IMG/VR virus record: IMGVR_UViG_3300031974_000688
Coordinates: 1-21,080 of that record
DNA from: a virus
Direction: 5' to 3' (one strand)
DNA: 21,080 bases
Below, in pieces: positions 1 to 7,275 of this stretch (position 1 is the stretch's first letter; each line of letters opens with the position of its first letter). The notes beneath the pieces were generated by a model. It was not told where the DNA came from, ran no database searches, and saw only the letters and a list, made by a program, of their open reading frames with translations. The translations under genes were made by a program, and so were the position numbers.

Positions 1-1626
1 AACACAAGAACGGTTGGTGCTTCTGGTGCAGATGAGACCTCACTTAGCGCTGCGCTATCCTGGATGCAGTCTAACCATAATTTCAATACTGATGGTATTG
101 CCACTATTGAGGTTATTGATAGTGCAGCTTATGACGAAAGCCTAACTATCTCCGGCATCGCTGGAACACCATCAAGCACTGCATATTTAAAAATTACTGT
201 CTCTTCTGGTAATAGGCATTCTGGTGCGGCTGGCACTGGTCACGCTAGAATAAGTTATTCAGGTGGTAATACAGCAGCTATTCAGGTTGAAACTCCATAC
301 ACCGTAATTGAAGACCTCGAAATATACAGATCTAATCCTGGTAGTTCTGATGAAGGTGTACGGATCACTTCTGGTGTAAATGGTGTTGTTATCAGCCGTT
401 GCGTTATCTGGTCAGACGGGGCAGCAGGCGATACTGACGGTATATACGCAGGCAATTGGCCTGTCACAGTGAATGTAGATAACTGCATCATATACGGGTT
501 TAATCGTTGCGGCATCAATGCTCAGAACTTTGGCGGCGGTGGTACGCAAACATGGAATATAGACAGCTGTACAATCTATGATTGTGGCTCAGATGATACC
601 CCAGGCGATGGCGGTATTGTTGCAAGAGCTGACTTCGGCGGGGACACTGCCAACTTTAATGTATACAACACAGCAGCATTAGATAGCAATGGTACAAACG
701 CAGCGGATTTTGCAGAGGTTGGTGGAGGTACGTTTAACTGGACTGGAACGCATAACGCCGACACTGACGGGTCACTGACTGCCGTTGGCATCACTAGTAG
801 CGCACAGCAGAATCTGACAATTACTGCAACAACGCAATCAAGTGGAAGCTACTTTGTTGTTAATAGTCTGACGGCAGGTAGTGAAGATCTGACGTTGCTA
901 GACGATGCGGCGGGTAACTTAGCTTATGGTAATGGTGTAAGCAGGGTTGGGAGCGAACCAGACAGCAGGCAAGATTTTAGCTTAGATATAGCAGGCAATA
1001 CTAGGTCGACTACAAGCCCTAGCCCTGACATTGGAGCAAGTGAGTATACGGCAGCTGGCGGCGGTGTAACAGTTAATCTTAGCGGCCAGTCTTCTACGCT
1101 TTCTCAAGGGTCGCTCTCAGCAGCCGGTGCCGCGCTGATATCGCTTGTTGGTCAATCTGCAACTAGCAGCCAGGGGTCTATCACTGTAACAGCGGGCGGT
1201 TCAATAACTGTTAGCCTAGCCGGAAACGCCATAACAACGGCGCAAGGCGCTCTGACAGAAGCCGGTGCAGCTAATGTTTCATTGAGTGGGCATAGCTCCA
1301 CTGTTAGTCAAGGAACACTTGCTCCAACCGGCGCAGCATTGGTCGCGCTATCCGGTAATTCTGCAACAGTTAGTCAAGGTGCGGTAACAGTTACAACTGC
1401 CGCTCCGCCAACCGTTGTTAATTTAACAGGCGTATCAATTACTGCTAATATTGGCTCTGTAAACTTACAGACTGCAAATGTGATAACATTAGCAGGGCAA
1501 TCGGTTAATTTGTTTCAAGGAACGCTAGCGACAACTGGCGGTGGCTGGACTATTCAGACAGATGATTCGTCAACTTGGACAACGCAAACCAACGTAACAA
1601 CAAATTGGACTATTCAAAACAGGTAA
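1..1626 (+). CDS. Beta-helix virion protein, 5' end outside window
   Basis: The reading frame is open from base 1, so the gene starts upstream and the ATG at 64 is probably internal. The N-terminal two thirds resembles a right-handed parallel beta-helix of the pectate-lyase type: short beta runs alternate with N/D/G turns (around NCIIYGFNRCGINA and DSCTIYDC). It ends in a motif close to SPDIGASEYT that is common where such phage beta-helices stop. The last third is seven degenerate 22-25-residue repeats (1066-1546) built on V-x-L-x-G-x-S-x-T-x-x-Q-G. A tryptophan-rich tail with two WTIQ motifs follows. I infer a virion surface or appendage protein. No catalytic residues can be identified, and an adhesin or depolymerase is possible. 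Six bases separate it from the next gene. Confidence 0.8.
   Translation, partial: NTRTVGASGADETSLSAALSWMQSNHNFNTDGIATIEVIDSAAYDESLTISGIAGTPSSTAYLKITVSSGNRHSGAAGTGHARISYSGGNTAAIQVETPYTVIEDLEIYRSNPGSSDEGVRITSGVNGVVISRCVIWSDGAAGDTDGIYAGNWPVTVNVDNCIIYGFNRCGINAQNFGGGGTQTWNIDSCTIYDCGSDDTPGDGGIVARADFGGDTANFNVYNTAALDSNGTNAADFAEVGGGTFNWTGTHNADTDGSLTAVGITSSAQQNLTITATTQSSGSYFVVNSLTAGSEDLTLLDDAAGNLAYGNGVSRVGSEPDSRQDFSLDIAGNTRSTTSPSPDIGASEYTAAGGGVTVNLSGQSSTLSQGSLSAAGAALISLVGQSATSSQGSITVTAGGSITVSLAGNAITTAQGALTEAGAANVSLSGHSSTVSQGTLAPTGAALVALSGNSATVSQGAVTVTTAAPPTVVNLTGVSITANIGSVNLQTANVITLAGQSVNLFQGTLATTGGGWTIQTDDSSTWTTQTNVTTNWTIQNR
1066..1546 (+). repeat. Seven degenerate protein-level tandem repeats
   Basis: The C-terminal part of the first gene carries seven consecutive units of 22-25 residues. 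Each has the pattern V-x-L-x-G-x-[SN]-x-T-x-x-[QN]-x-G-[ST]-[LIV], followed by a short G/A/T-rich linker. Unit cores include NLSGQSSTLSQGSL, SLVGQSATSSQGSI, SLAGNAITTAQGAL, SLSGHSSTVSQGTL, ALSGNSATVSQGAV, NLTGVSITANIGSV and TLAGQSVNLFQGTL. The DNA has diverged between units, so this is an old protein-level array rather than a recent DNA duplication. Similar L-x-G-x-S-x-T-x-x-x-G strings occur in many phage structural proteins. A small repeated beta module acting as a stalk or adhesion surface is the likely meaning. Confidence 0.8.
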
Positions 1627-1632
1627 TAAATT

Positions 1633-2064
1633 ATGGCTTCTACTACTGCGATCTGCACAAGCTTTAAGCAAGAACTCATGGTGAAAGGCCATGATTTCAC
1701 AACTTCAACCGGCGATACTTTTAAGATAGCGCTGTATACTTCATCGGCAACCAATGGCGCAGCAACAACTTCTTATTCTGCTACTAATGAGGTTAGCGGT
1801 ACAGGCTACACAGCGACAGGTAACACATTAACAAATGTCACGCCGACCACTAGCGGAACAACAGCTTATACGGACTTTGCTGATACAACTTGGTCAACGG
1901 CGACTATTACGGCGGCCTCATGCTTAATCTATAACGATACAGCAGCTGGAGATCCGTCTGTGCTGGTTCAAGATTTTGGTGGTGATAAAACCTCGACAGC
2001 AGCGGATTTTACTATTAGTTTCCCGACTGCTGACGCATCAAACGCAATATTGAGGCTTGCTTAA
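1633..2064 (+). CDS. Small phage virion protein
   Basis: This 143-residue protein is rich in Thr, Ser and Ala and appears to be all beta. It has the style of a small structural protein often found in phage late regions: an N-terminal helix with SFKQELMVKGHDF, then FKIALYTSSA, a YSATNEVSGTGYTATG stretch and a terminal DASNAILRLA. I recognise the type but not a precise function; a decoration or fibre-associated role is inferred. The start lies six bases after the preceding stop, with the sequence caggtaataa just upstream giving only a weak ribosome-binding site. Its stop overlaps the next start by one base (TAATG), which suggests translational coupling. Confidence 0.75.
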   Translation: MASTTAICTSFKQELMVKGHDFTTSTGDTFKIALYTSSATNGAATTSYSATNEVSGTGYTATGNTLTNVTPTTSGTTAYTDFADTTWSTATITAASCLIYNDTAAGDPSVLVQDFGGDKTSTAADFTISFPTADASNAILRLA

Positions 2065-2279
2065 TGACGTTTGATGAAAGTAACGCGCGGATTACAAATG
2101 AGCTGACAGGCCGAACAATTGATCATGTAGTGCGAAACGGAAAGGCTTTGGAGCTACATACAGCTTGTGGCCATTGCGTAAAACTGCAATCAGATGTTAA
2201 TCACGATATTCATTTTGCAGGGACAAGCGTCCATATTAAGCTTGATCCAATGGAGTTGTTCGGCGCAGGTGGATTTTAG
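2064..2279 (+). CDS. Small conserved phage protein of unknown function
   Basis: This 71-residue protein begins at the A of the upstream stop codon (TAATG). It contains NELTGRTIDHVVRNGKALEL followed by a CGHC motif and VKLQSDVNHDIHF, a style seen in small phage proteins that accompany structural genes. The alternating pattern suggests a compact beta fold. The two cysteines and nearby histidines could bind a metal, but that is only a suggestion. It is the last gene before the structured stretch that precedes the packaging genes. Its function is not known. Confidence 0.7.
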   Translation: MTFDESNARITNELTGRTIDHVVRNGKALELHTACGHCVKLQSDVNHDIHFAGTSVHIKLDPMELFGAGGF

Positions 2280-2315
2280 GTTTATCCCCCGACAAGGATA
2301 AGATAGTAACCAACG

Positions 2316-2328
2316 TAAGGAGGTGATC
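2316..2328 (+). promoter_or_regulatory. 13-base perfect anti-16S (extended Shine-Dalgarno) sequence
   Basis: TAAGGAGGTGATC is the exact complement of the terminal GATCACCTCCTTA of bacterial 16S rRNA, far longer than the usual 4-6-base Shine-Dalgarno match. No ATG, GTG or TTG lies at the normal 5-9-base distance; the first ATG (2343) is 19 bases beyond the GGAGG core. The same bases can form an alternative hairpin pairing 2319-2324 with 2330-2335 (five Watson-Crick pairs and one G-U, loop GATCT). That hairpin would hide the core and excludes P2. Mutually exclusive pairings around a ribosome-binding site are typical of a translation switch, but that function is inferred. Confidence 0.55.
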
Positions 2329-2342
2329 TATCTCCCGCTAGC

Positions 2343-2372
2343 ATGGGTGAACTAGCAGCCTCGGCACGCTGA
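2343..2372 (+). CDS. Possible 9-codon leader peptide (MGELAASAR)
   Basis: An ATG in the loop of the third leader hairpin opens a nine-codon frame, MGELAASAR, ending at a TGA that overlaps the GAGA tetraloop. It is the first start codon after the 13-base ribosome-binding-like sequence, but the spacing is too long for ordinary initiation unless an RNA fold shortens it. Translation through this frame would melt the third hairpin and the 5' arm of the fourth, as in attenuator leader peptides. A frame this short can occur by chance, so confidence is low. Confidence 0.2.
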   Translation: MGELAASAR

Positions 2373-2421
2373 GAAGCGTTAAGAGGCAATTAATTTCAGT
2401 GAATAACCGAGAGGACTCACA

Positions 2422-2760
2422 ATGGCGAAAACAAGAGCACAAAAAAACAGAGCATTTAGACAAGATTATTTGCGCGAGATGTTAGCAAGTCGTGGACACA
2501 TTCAGCACATTGACACAATTCTAGAGGAATTGATGGGCGATAAACAGATTGACGCACTAGAGTTGCAGCGTAAGAAAGTTGTGATTGATACTAAACTAGC
2601 ATTGATTAAGAAATTCTTACCAGATCTAAAAGCTATTGAGATAACCGGCGCGGAAGGCGGTGATATAAAAACAAGTAATAAATTTACAATAGAGGTGATT
2701 GATGCCGAGGCTTCAGATCCCGAAGAAGCTGCAACCGCTACTGAAGCCGAAAAAGTTTAA
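2422..2760 (+). CDS. Terminase small subunit
   Basis: This 112-residue protein directly precedes the large terminase. In small terminases, helical N-terminal segments bind the packaging site, the protein forms a ring, and it hands DNA to the motor. Residues 1-75 are helical and charged. The stretch LIKKFLPDLKAIEITGAEGG is characteristic of this phage family, where a helix is followed by a short acidic beta segment, and the C terminus is acidic (EASDPEEAATATEAEKV). It is shorter than P22 gp3 (162 residues). A clear ribosome-binding site (GAGAGG, about 7 bases upstream) precedes the ATG. The 3' end overlaps the large-terminase gene by 59 bases in another frame. The call rests on position, size and the conserved stretch. 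Confidence 0.75.
   Translation: MAKTRAQKNRAFRQDYLREMLASRGHIQHIDTILEELMGDKQIDALELQRKKVVIDTKLALIKKFLPDLKAIEITGAEGGDIKTSNKFTIEVIDAEASDPEEAATATEAEKV
2692..2699 (+). promoter_or_regulatory. Ribosome-binding site of the large terminase
   Basis: GAGGTGAT matches the 16S tail over eight bases and sits 6 bases (core to ATG) before 2702. This favours ATG at 2702 over the adjacent in-frame TTG at 2699. It lies inside the small-terminase coding region. Confidence 0.7.
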
Positions 2761-4144
2761 AATCATTTACGGCGGCAGGGGATCGGGCAAATCGATGACT
2801 GTAGCGGATCTTTTGCTTATGAAGTGTCAAACTGAAGGCGCAAAAGCGAGCGGTATGCGAGAAATGATGAACAGTATAGACGACTCTGTTCATGCACTTT
2901 TTACTGAAGAGATAGAACGATTAGAGCTAGATGGCTTTTCTGTTTGTCGCAGTCATATCGATATCGATACTGGTGGTGCAATCACGTATAAGGGTTTGGC
3001 GAGGAATCCCGAGAGCGTAAAGTCGATGCACGGATACAAGTACTTTTGGGTTGAAGAGGCTGCAACGCTTTCTAAGAGATCGTTGGATTTATTGATTCCT
3101 ACGCTACGGAGAGAAGACGCTGAACTATGGCTAACCTTCAATCCTGAGAGTAGTGCGGATGCAGTCTATCAAGAATTCATAAAACCGTTTGAGCATGAGT
3201 TGAGCAAAAACGGGTATTATGAAGATGATCTGCATATGATTATCAAGGTGAATTATTGTGACAATCCTTTCTTCCCTGAAAACTTGGAGCTGTTGAGATT
3301 GAAGCACAAAGAGACAAAATCAAGAGCGGAATATAACCATATTTGGTTAGGGGAGACAAATGACAGTGTTGAAAATAGTATTATCAAGCTTGAATGGTTC
3401 GAAGCTGCGCTTGATGCGCATAAAATACCGCGTCTTGAGAAAGCATTTACCCCGCGCGGCGCGATTGTCGCAGCTCATGACCCGAGCGATACAGGAGCTG
3501 ATGCGAAAGGCTACGCATTAAGGCATGGATCGATTATTAAGCGTATTGCTTGCATGGATACTGGTGAGATTGATGAGGGGTGCGACTGGGCTACAGGGCT
3601 TGCAATCCAAGATAATGCAGACTGGTTTGTCTGGGATGGTGACGGATGCGGAACAGGCTTAAAGCGTCAAGTGCAAGATGCTTTCAGAGGTAAAAAGATA
3701 GACGCGCATATGTTCAAAGGTTCGCTATCTGGATCTGCGCAAGATAATGCTGATTTTATTTGGCAAGAGTCAGATGAATCAGATAACAATGCCAAGACAT
3801 ACAGCGAAACTTTCTTGAATAATCGTTCACAGTATTACATGCAGCTAGCACAGCGCTTTTACAATACATATCGATGTGTTGAGAAGGGTGAATATGTTGA
3901 TCCTGATGAGATGATAAGCCTGGACTCAGATGGAATAGAGGATATAGATAGATTGAAGTCTGAAGTGTGCAGAATCCCGAGAAAGCCAAACAACAAAGGG
4001 CTTTATCAGATTATGAGTAAAAACGACATGAAGTCGCTTAAAATACCATCGCCAAACATGGCCGATTCTTTAATGATGTCGCTTTATATCCCTCAAATGT
4101 TAGAATGGGGCGAGCTCAACTACGGTAAAACAATGGTTATCTGA
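2702..4144 (+). CDS. Terminase large subunit (P22/Sf6 gp2-like)
   Basis: This is the packaging motor: an ATPase that drives DNA through the portal and a nuclease that cuts the concatemer. It is 480 residues from ATG 2702. Visible motifs are Walker A GGRGSGKS (residues 24-31), Walker B with catalytic glutamate YFWVEEA (114-120), and coupling motif LTFNP (144-148). The RNase H-type nuclease domain has acidic residues in HDPSDTG (259-265) and WDGDG (311-315), and an Asp near the C terminus in NMADSLMMSL. The order and spacing fit the Sf6/P22 gp2 group, which are headful-packaging enzymes. The ATG was chosen because of the well-placed GAGGTGAT; the TTG just upstream adds only one residue. All key residues seem intact. 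Confidence 0.95.
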   Translation: MPRLQIPKKLQPLLKPKKFKIIYGGRGSGKSMTVADLLLMKCQTEGAKASGMREMMNSIDDSVHALFTEEIERLELDGFSVCRSHIDIDTGGAITYKGLARNPESVKSMHGYKYFWVEEAATLSKRSLDLLIPTLRREDAELWLTFNPESSADAVYQEFIKPFEHELSKNGYYEDDLHMIIKVNYCDNPFFPENLELLRLKHKETKSRAEYNHIWLGETNDSVENSIIKLEWFEAALDAHKIPRLEKAFTPRGAIVAAHDPSDTGADAKGYALRHGSIIKRIACMDTGEIDEGCDWATGLAIQDNADWFVWDGDGCGTGLKRQVQDAFRGKKIDAHMFKGSLSGSAQDNADFIWQESDESDNNAKTYSETFLNNRSQYYMQLAQRFYNTYRCVEKGEYVDPDEMISLDSDGIEDIDRLKSEVCRIPRKPNNKGLYQIMSKNDMKSLKIPSPNMADSLMMSLYIPQMLEWGELNYGKTMVI

Positions 4145-4146
4145 TT

Positions 4147-6180
4147 ATGATGAATGAAAGAGAGTACATTGGGAAGATTATAGCGGCTGATGCTGATGCT
4201 GTTTCCTACTCGCTAGAAGTTAAGCAAGACAATGATTATGTAATGAATTTTTATGAGTGTGCACCGTGGAATGAAGTAGACGGACACTCAACAGTAGTCT
4301 CAACAGACGTTTACGACGTAGTTGAGGCTGACATGCCAAGTTATGTTAGGACGTTTTTAGGTACTAGCTGCCCTATAAAGTTCGAGCCAACGTCAGCGAG
4401 TCAAGCCGATATCCAGGAGGCTGAAGATAAAACGGCGCTTGTAGATTGGGTAATACGTAGCCAGCCAAGCTATTTTAAATTAATGTATAGCTGGATGAAA
4501 ACAGCAGAGATAAAGCGGTTCTCTGCGTTGCGTTATGATTGGTGCGAAGAGGAAAAAGTACTCGAAAAAGAGTACGCAGGTTTAGATGAATCAGAAGCTA
4601 TCGCTATCAAAATGCAGATGCTAGAGGATGATCAGCGAGACGACACAGATATAGAGTTACTTGAAGATAGTCAAGACGATGACGGGTACAATTTAAGATT
4701 CAAAATAACAACAACGATCAAATCAGTAAAAATCTGTTTCATTCCTACCGACAACTTCATTATTAGCCGCAATGCCTCTTGCAAGGATGACGCGGAAATA
4801 ATCGGTGATGATCAGTTGGTTAGTAAATCAGATTTAATTGCACTAGGCTTTGATGAAGAGCTTGTTAGAGGTTTATCCCCCAGTGCCGCCAGAGTTGTGA
4901 GTGATGGTTATAATTACTCGAAAAATCAGTATTCCGATGTAAACGACGAAGCCAGTGAGCTTGTCACGGTTTGTACTAGGATTGTTAGAATTGATAGAGA
5001 TCAAGATGGCATAGCAGAGCGTAGGCGCGTGGTTTATTGTGGCACTACGCTATTGGATGATCAGCCATTTGATCACGCGAATTATGCACTGCTTAGCACT
5101 GTTTTAATGCCTGATGAAGCTATTGGTAAATCAAGAGCTGAAGCGGTTACTAAAACGCAAGAAGTGAAAACTGCACTGGTGAGAGGGGTGTTAGATAATG
5201 TCTATCGCGTGAATAGCGGCAGATATGTGGTTAATACGCAATCGACAAATATTGATGACCTGTTAACTGATAGACCAGGGGGGATTGTTAGAGTTAAAGG
5301 CGATATTAGGCAGGCTGTAACAAGGCTAGAAACACCATACGAAGCTGATAAGACACTGCAAGTAATCCAATACATGGATTTTGCCAGAGCGCAGAGAACC
5401 GGCGCACTAATGGCTTCTCAGGGGTTAAATCAAGACAATCTATATAACGAGACAGCGACGCGATTTAACGGATTGCAAGACGAAGGCGGAGAAAAGACCG
5501 AGCTTGTTATGCGGATCATGGGCGAAACGGGATTCAAGGAATTGTATGAGGGTATAGCCTGGACATTGATGCACTATCAAGATTCCAAAATGGAAATTAA
5601 GGTATTAGGAAAGCAGTTGACAATAGATCCGTCAAGATGGCGCTATGATCATGCTGCTGCTGCAAATGTCGGTATTGGTGTTTCAGAGGATGAAATAACA
5701 GCTAATATGACAGCATTGTTAACAGTTTCTGATAGATTGAAGGCTGCAGGCTCGGTGTTAACCGATGACGTGAAAATCTATAATATGCTTGATCGTGTTG
5801 TTAAGAGTATGGGTGTTAGAGATACAGGTGTATTTTTTAATAACCCTGAAATACCAGAAGAAACAATGCGCGCGCAATATGAGCAATTGCTAAGCCTGGC
5901 TGAACAGCAGAAGCTAGCGCTAGAGCAACAAAACCCACTAGCACAAGCTGAACAGATTAAAGCGCAAGCAAGCCTGATGAATACACAAATTAAAGAGCAG
6001 AGTAACCAACAGAAGAACGAGCTAGAGTTGGCAAAGCTGGTGCAGGATCAACGGCAATTCATGTCAACTCTGGAAGAAGACAAGCGTCAATTCAATGCTG
6101 AAATACTCGCTAAGCTAAATGAGATTGAAGCGCAATATAAAAAAGAGCTGACAAATGAGGTCCCAAAAATAGATGGATAA
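4147..6180 (+). CDS. Portal protein (P22 gp1-like)
   Basis: At 677 residues it is close to P22 gp1 (725). The portal forms the ring at the unique vertex through which DNA enters and leaves and on which the head assembles. The N-terminal half holds motifs frequent in podovirus portals: VSTDVYDVVEADMPSYVRTF, then SQADIQEAEDKTALVDWVI with the SYFKLMYSWMKTAEIKR helix. The C-terminal 100 residues (about 579-677) are Gln/Glu/Lys-rich and coiled-coil-like, as expected for the barrel that extends into the capsid in P22. It starts two bases after the large-terminase stop with no clear ribosome-binding site, so translation is probably coupled. A second ATG follows immediately (4150) and could be the true start. 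Confidence 0.9.
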   Translation: MMNEREYIGKIIAADADAVSYSLEVKQDNDYVMNFYECAPWNEVDGHSTVVSTDVYDVVEADMPSYVRTFLGTSCPIKFEPTSASQADIQEAEDKTALVDWVIRSQPSYFKLMYSWMKTAEIKRFSALRYDWCEEEKVLEKEYAGLDESEAIAIKMQMLEDDQRDDTDIELLEDSQDDDGYNLRFKITTTIKSVKICFIPTDNFIISRNASCKDDAEIIGDDQLVSKSDLIALGFDEELVRGLSPSAARVVSDGYNYSKNQYSDVNDEASELVTVCTRIVRIDRDQDGIAERRRVVYCGTTLLDDQPFDHANYALLSTVLMPDEAIGKSRAEAVTKTQEVKTALVRGVLDNVYRVNSGRYVVNTQSTNIDDLLTDRPGGIVRVKGDIRQAVTRLETPYEADKTLQVIQYMDFARAQRTGALMASQGLNQDNLYNETATRFNGLQDEGGEKTELVMRIMGETGFKELYEGIAWTLMHYQDSKMEIKVLGKQLTIDPSRWRYDHAAAANVGIGVSEDEITANMTALLTVSDRLKAAGSVLTDDVKIYNMLDRVVKSMGVRDTGVFFNNPEIPEETMRAQYEQLLSLAEQQKLALEQQNPLAQAEQIKAQASLMNTQIKEQSNQQKNELELAKLVQDQRQFMSTLEEDKRQFNAEILAKLNEIEAQYKKELTNEVPKIDG

Positions 6181-6466
6181 GACAAAAGAGGATTTAGAGC
6201 GAGATTTTACAAACGGCGTTTCTGCGTATACATTCAATGAAAAAATGCAGAAAGAAAAGGCGTTTATGCAGCTAAAAGCTGATCTCATGTTGAAGTTTGA
6301 AAACACATCGTTTAAAGAGGATGAGGAACGCCGTGAAATATGGCGCAAGATGCAAACAATTGCATGGTTTGAACAGACTTTAAATGAGATAGTGGTTAAT
6401 GGTAAGATGGCAGAGCAGGAGCTGAAAGGCTTCGCTAAACTTAAACAGAAATTTACTAAAGGTTAA
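6173..6466 (+). CDS. Small helical protein between portal and scaffold
   Basis: This 97-residue, strongly charged and probably all-helical protein overlaps the end of the portal gene by eight bases in another frame. GAGG at 6157-6160 is a rather distant ribosome-binding site. No known domain is recognisable. A small gene of this kind often sits between portal and scaffold in podoviruses, which suggests a head-assembly role, but nothing in the sequence proves it. WRKMQTIAWFEQTLNEIVVNG is its most hydrophobic and probably structural part. Confidence 0.7.
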   Translation: MDKTKEDLERDFTNGVSAYTFNEKMQKEKAFMQLKADLMLKFENTSFKEDEERREIWRKMQTIAWFEQTLNEIVVNGKMAEQELKGFAKLKQKFTKG

Positions 6467-6468
6467 TT

Positions 6469-7263
6469 ATGCTAAATACTCCTAGCGAACTTAGCACAGA
6501 TGACACTAACGCCGATGACCTCGAAGAGATAACTGAAGAGTTAGAAGAATCAACCGAAGAAGCCGCCGATGATGGCGAAGAGTTAGAAGAATCAGAAGAT
6601 AATTCTGAAGATGACGAAGACGCAGAAGAGGCTTTTCTTGTCGGTGATGAGAAAATAACAAAATCTGAGTTTGAGCAACTGAAGAAAAAACAAATGCTTC
6701 ACTCTGACTATACGAAAAAGAGACAAGCTGAAGCTGCACAGGTGAAGCAAACTGTTGATAGTTTGTTAGCTCAAGCTGATTTACTTGAATCATTCGTAGA
6801 TGAAGATGAGAAAGCTGTAGATTGGGATGATTTTGTATCTAATAGCGAAATGAGAGCGGCTGAGGCCAAATTCAATGAGCGTAGAAAGCAGATAAAGCAA
6901 ATTAGAGATGCGGCAGCTTCAAAGAAGAATGAAGCGGATAGCACTTTGATAGAGCAAACCAACAAAGCAGTTTTTGATCACTTCGCAGATTGGGAAGGCA
7001 ATCAAAAGCAGGCTGATTCAGACAAGAAGCTGGCTTATGATTATGCTAAATCAATCGGTTATACTGACGAGGCATTAAATAGTATTGATAATCCACAAGC
7101 GTTTATATCTTTAATTGAAGCAGCAAAGATGAAGAGCGAGCTTGAGGCAATCAAGAAGGCCAAGCCAGGTAAAAAACTTAAACGCAAGGCACCGAAATCT
7201 GTAACCGGCAAAAAAGCAACAGCTAAGCCGAGATCTTGGGCTGATGTATTCTATAAAAGTTAG
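6469..7263 (+). CDS. Scaffolding protein
   Basis: At 264 residues this has the composition of a phage scaffold, which guides coat assembly inside the procapsid and then leaves. Residues 1-55 are extremely acidic (runs of E and D). The middle (about 60-215) is helical with heptad-like stretches. The C terminus (about 225-264) is lysine-rich, ending in a short helix with RSWADVFYKS; in P22 a basic C-terminal helix-loop-helix binds coat protein. It lies immediately upstream of the coat gene, as in P22 (gene 8 before gene 5; P22 gp8 is 303 residues). The call rests on composition and position. Confidence 0.8.
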   Translation: MLNTPSELSTDDTNADDLEEITEELEESTEEAADDGEELEESEDNSEDDEDAEEAFLVGDEKITKSEFEQLKKKQMLHSDYTKKRQAEAAQVKQTVDSLLAQADLLESFVDEDEKAVDWDDFVSNSEMRAAEAKFNERRKQIKQIRDAAASKKNEADSTLIEQTNKAVFDHFADWEGNQKQADSDKKLAYDYAKSIGYTDEALNSIDNPQAFISLIEAAKMKSELEAIKKAKPGKKLKRKAPKSVTGKKATAKPRSWADVFYKS

Positions 7264-7266
7264 GAG
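7262..7266 (+). promoter_or_regulatory. Ribosome-binding site of the major capsid gene
   Basis: AGGAG overlaps the scaffold stop codon and lies nine bases before the coat ATG at 7276. It is a strong site, as expected for the most abundant virion protein. Confidence 0.65.
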
Positions 7267-7275
7267 TAACTAAAT

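Larger units (their letters stand above)
2281..2387 (+). ncRNA. Candidate structured RNA leader upstream of terminase genes
   Basis: Four hairpins can be drawn in series, all from exact complements. P1 pairs 2282-2287 with 2296-2301 (6 bp, 8-base loop). P2 pairs 2302-2306 with 2328-2332 (5 bp). P3 pairs 2337-2341 with 2352-2356 (5 bp, 10-base loop). P4 pairs 2358-2362 with 2383-2387 and, across a symmetric 3x3 internal loop, 2366-2370 with 2375-2379, capped by the GNRA-type tetraloop GAGA (2371-2374). None is followed by a T-run, so these are not intrinsic terminators. The P2 loop holds a long Shine-Dalgarno-like sequence. The stretch ends 34 bases before the small terminase start. Possible roles are a cis-regulatory leader of the packaging operon, a small RNA, or a DNA-level packaging site. 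I do not recognise a named RNA family. Confidence 0.5.

Noticed and set aside
2316-2328. Fragment of a 16S rRNA gene on the minus strand
   Set aside because: Only 13 bases match; the flanks differ from the 16S 3' end (TATC instead of the expected continuation), so an extended Shine-Dalgarno-like sequence is simpler.
2281-2387. Group I intron, tRNA or known ribozyme in the leader
   Set aside because: No cloverleaf, no T-loop motif, no CUGAUGA/GAAA hammerhead core and no group I core elements could be placed on the stems.
2699-2701. TTG as start of the large terminase
   Set aside because: ATG at 2702 is adjacent and better spaced to GAGGTGAT.
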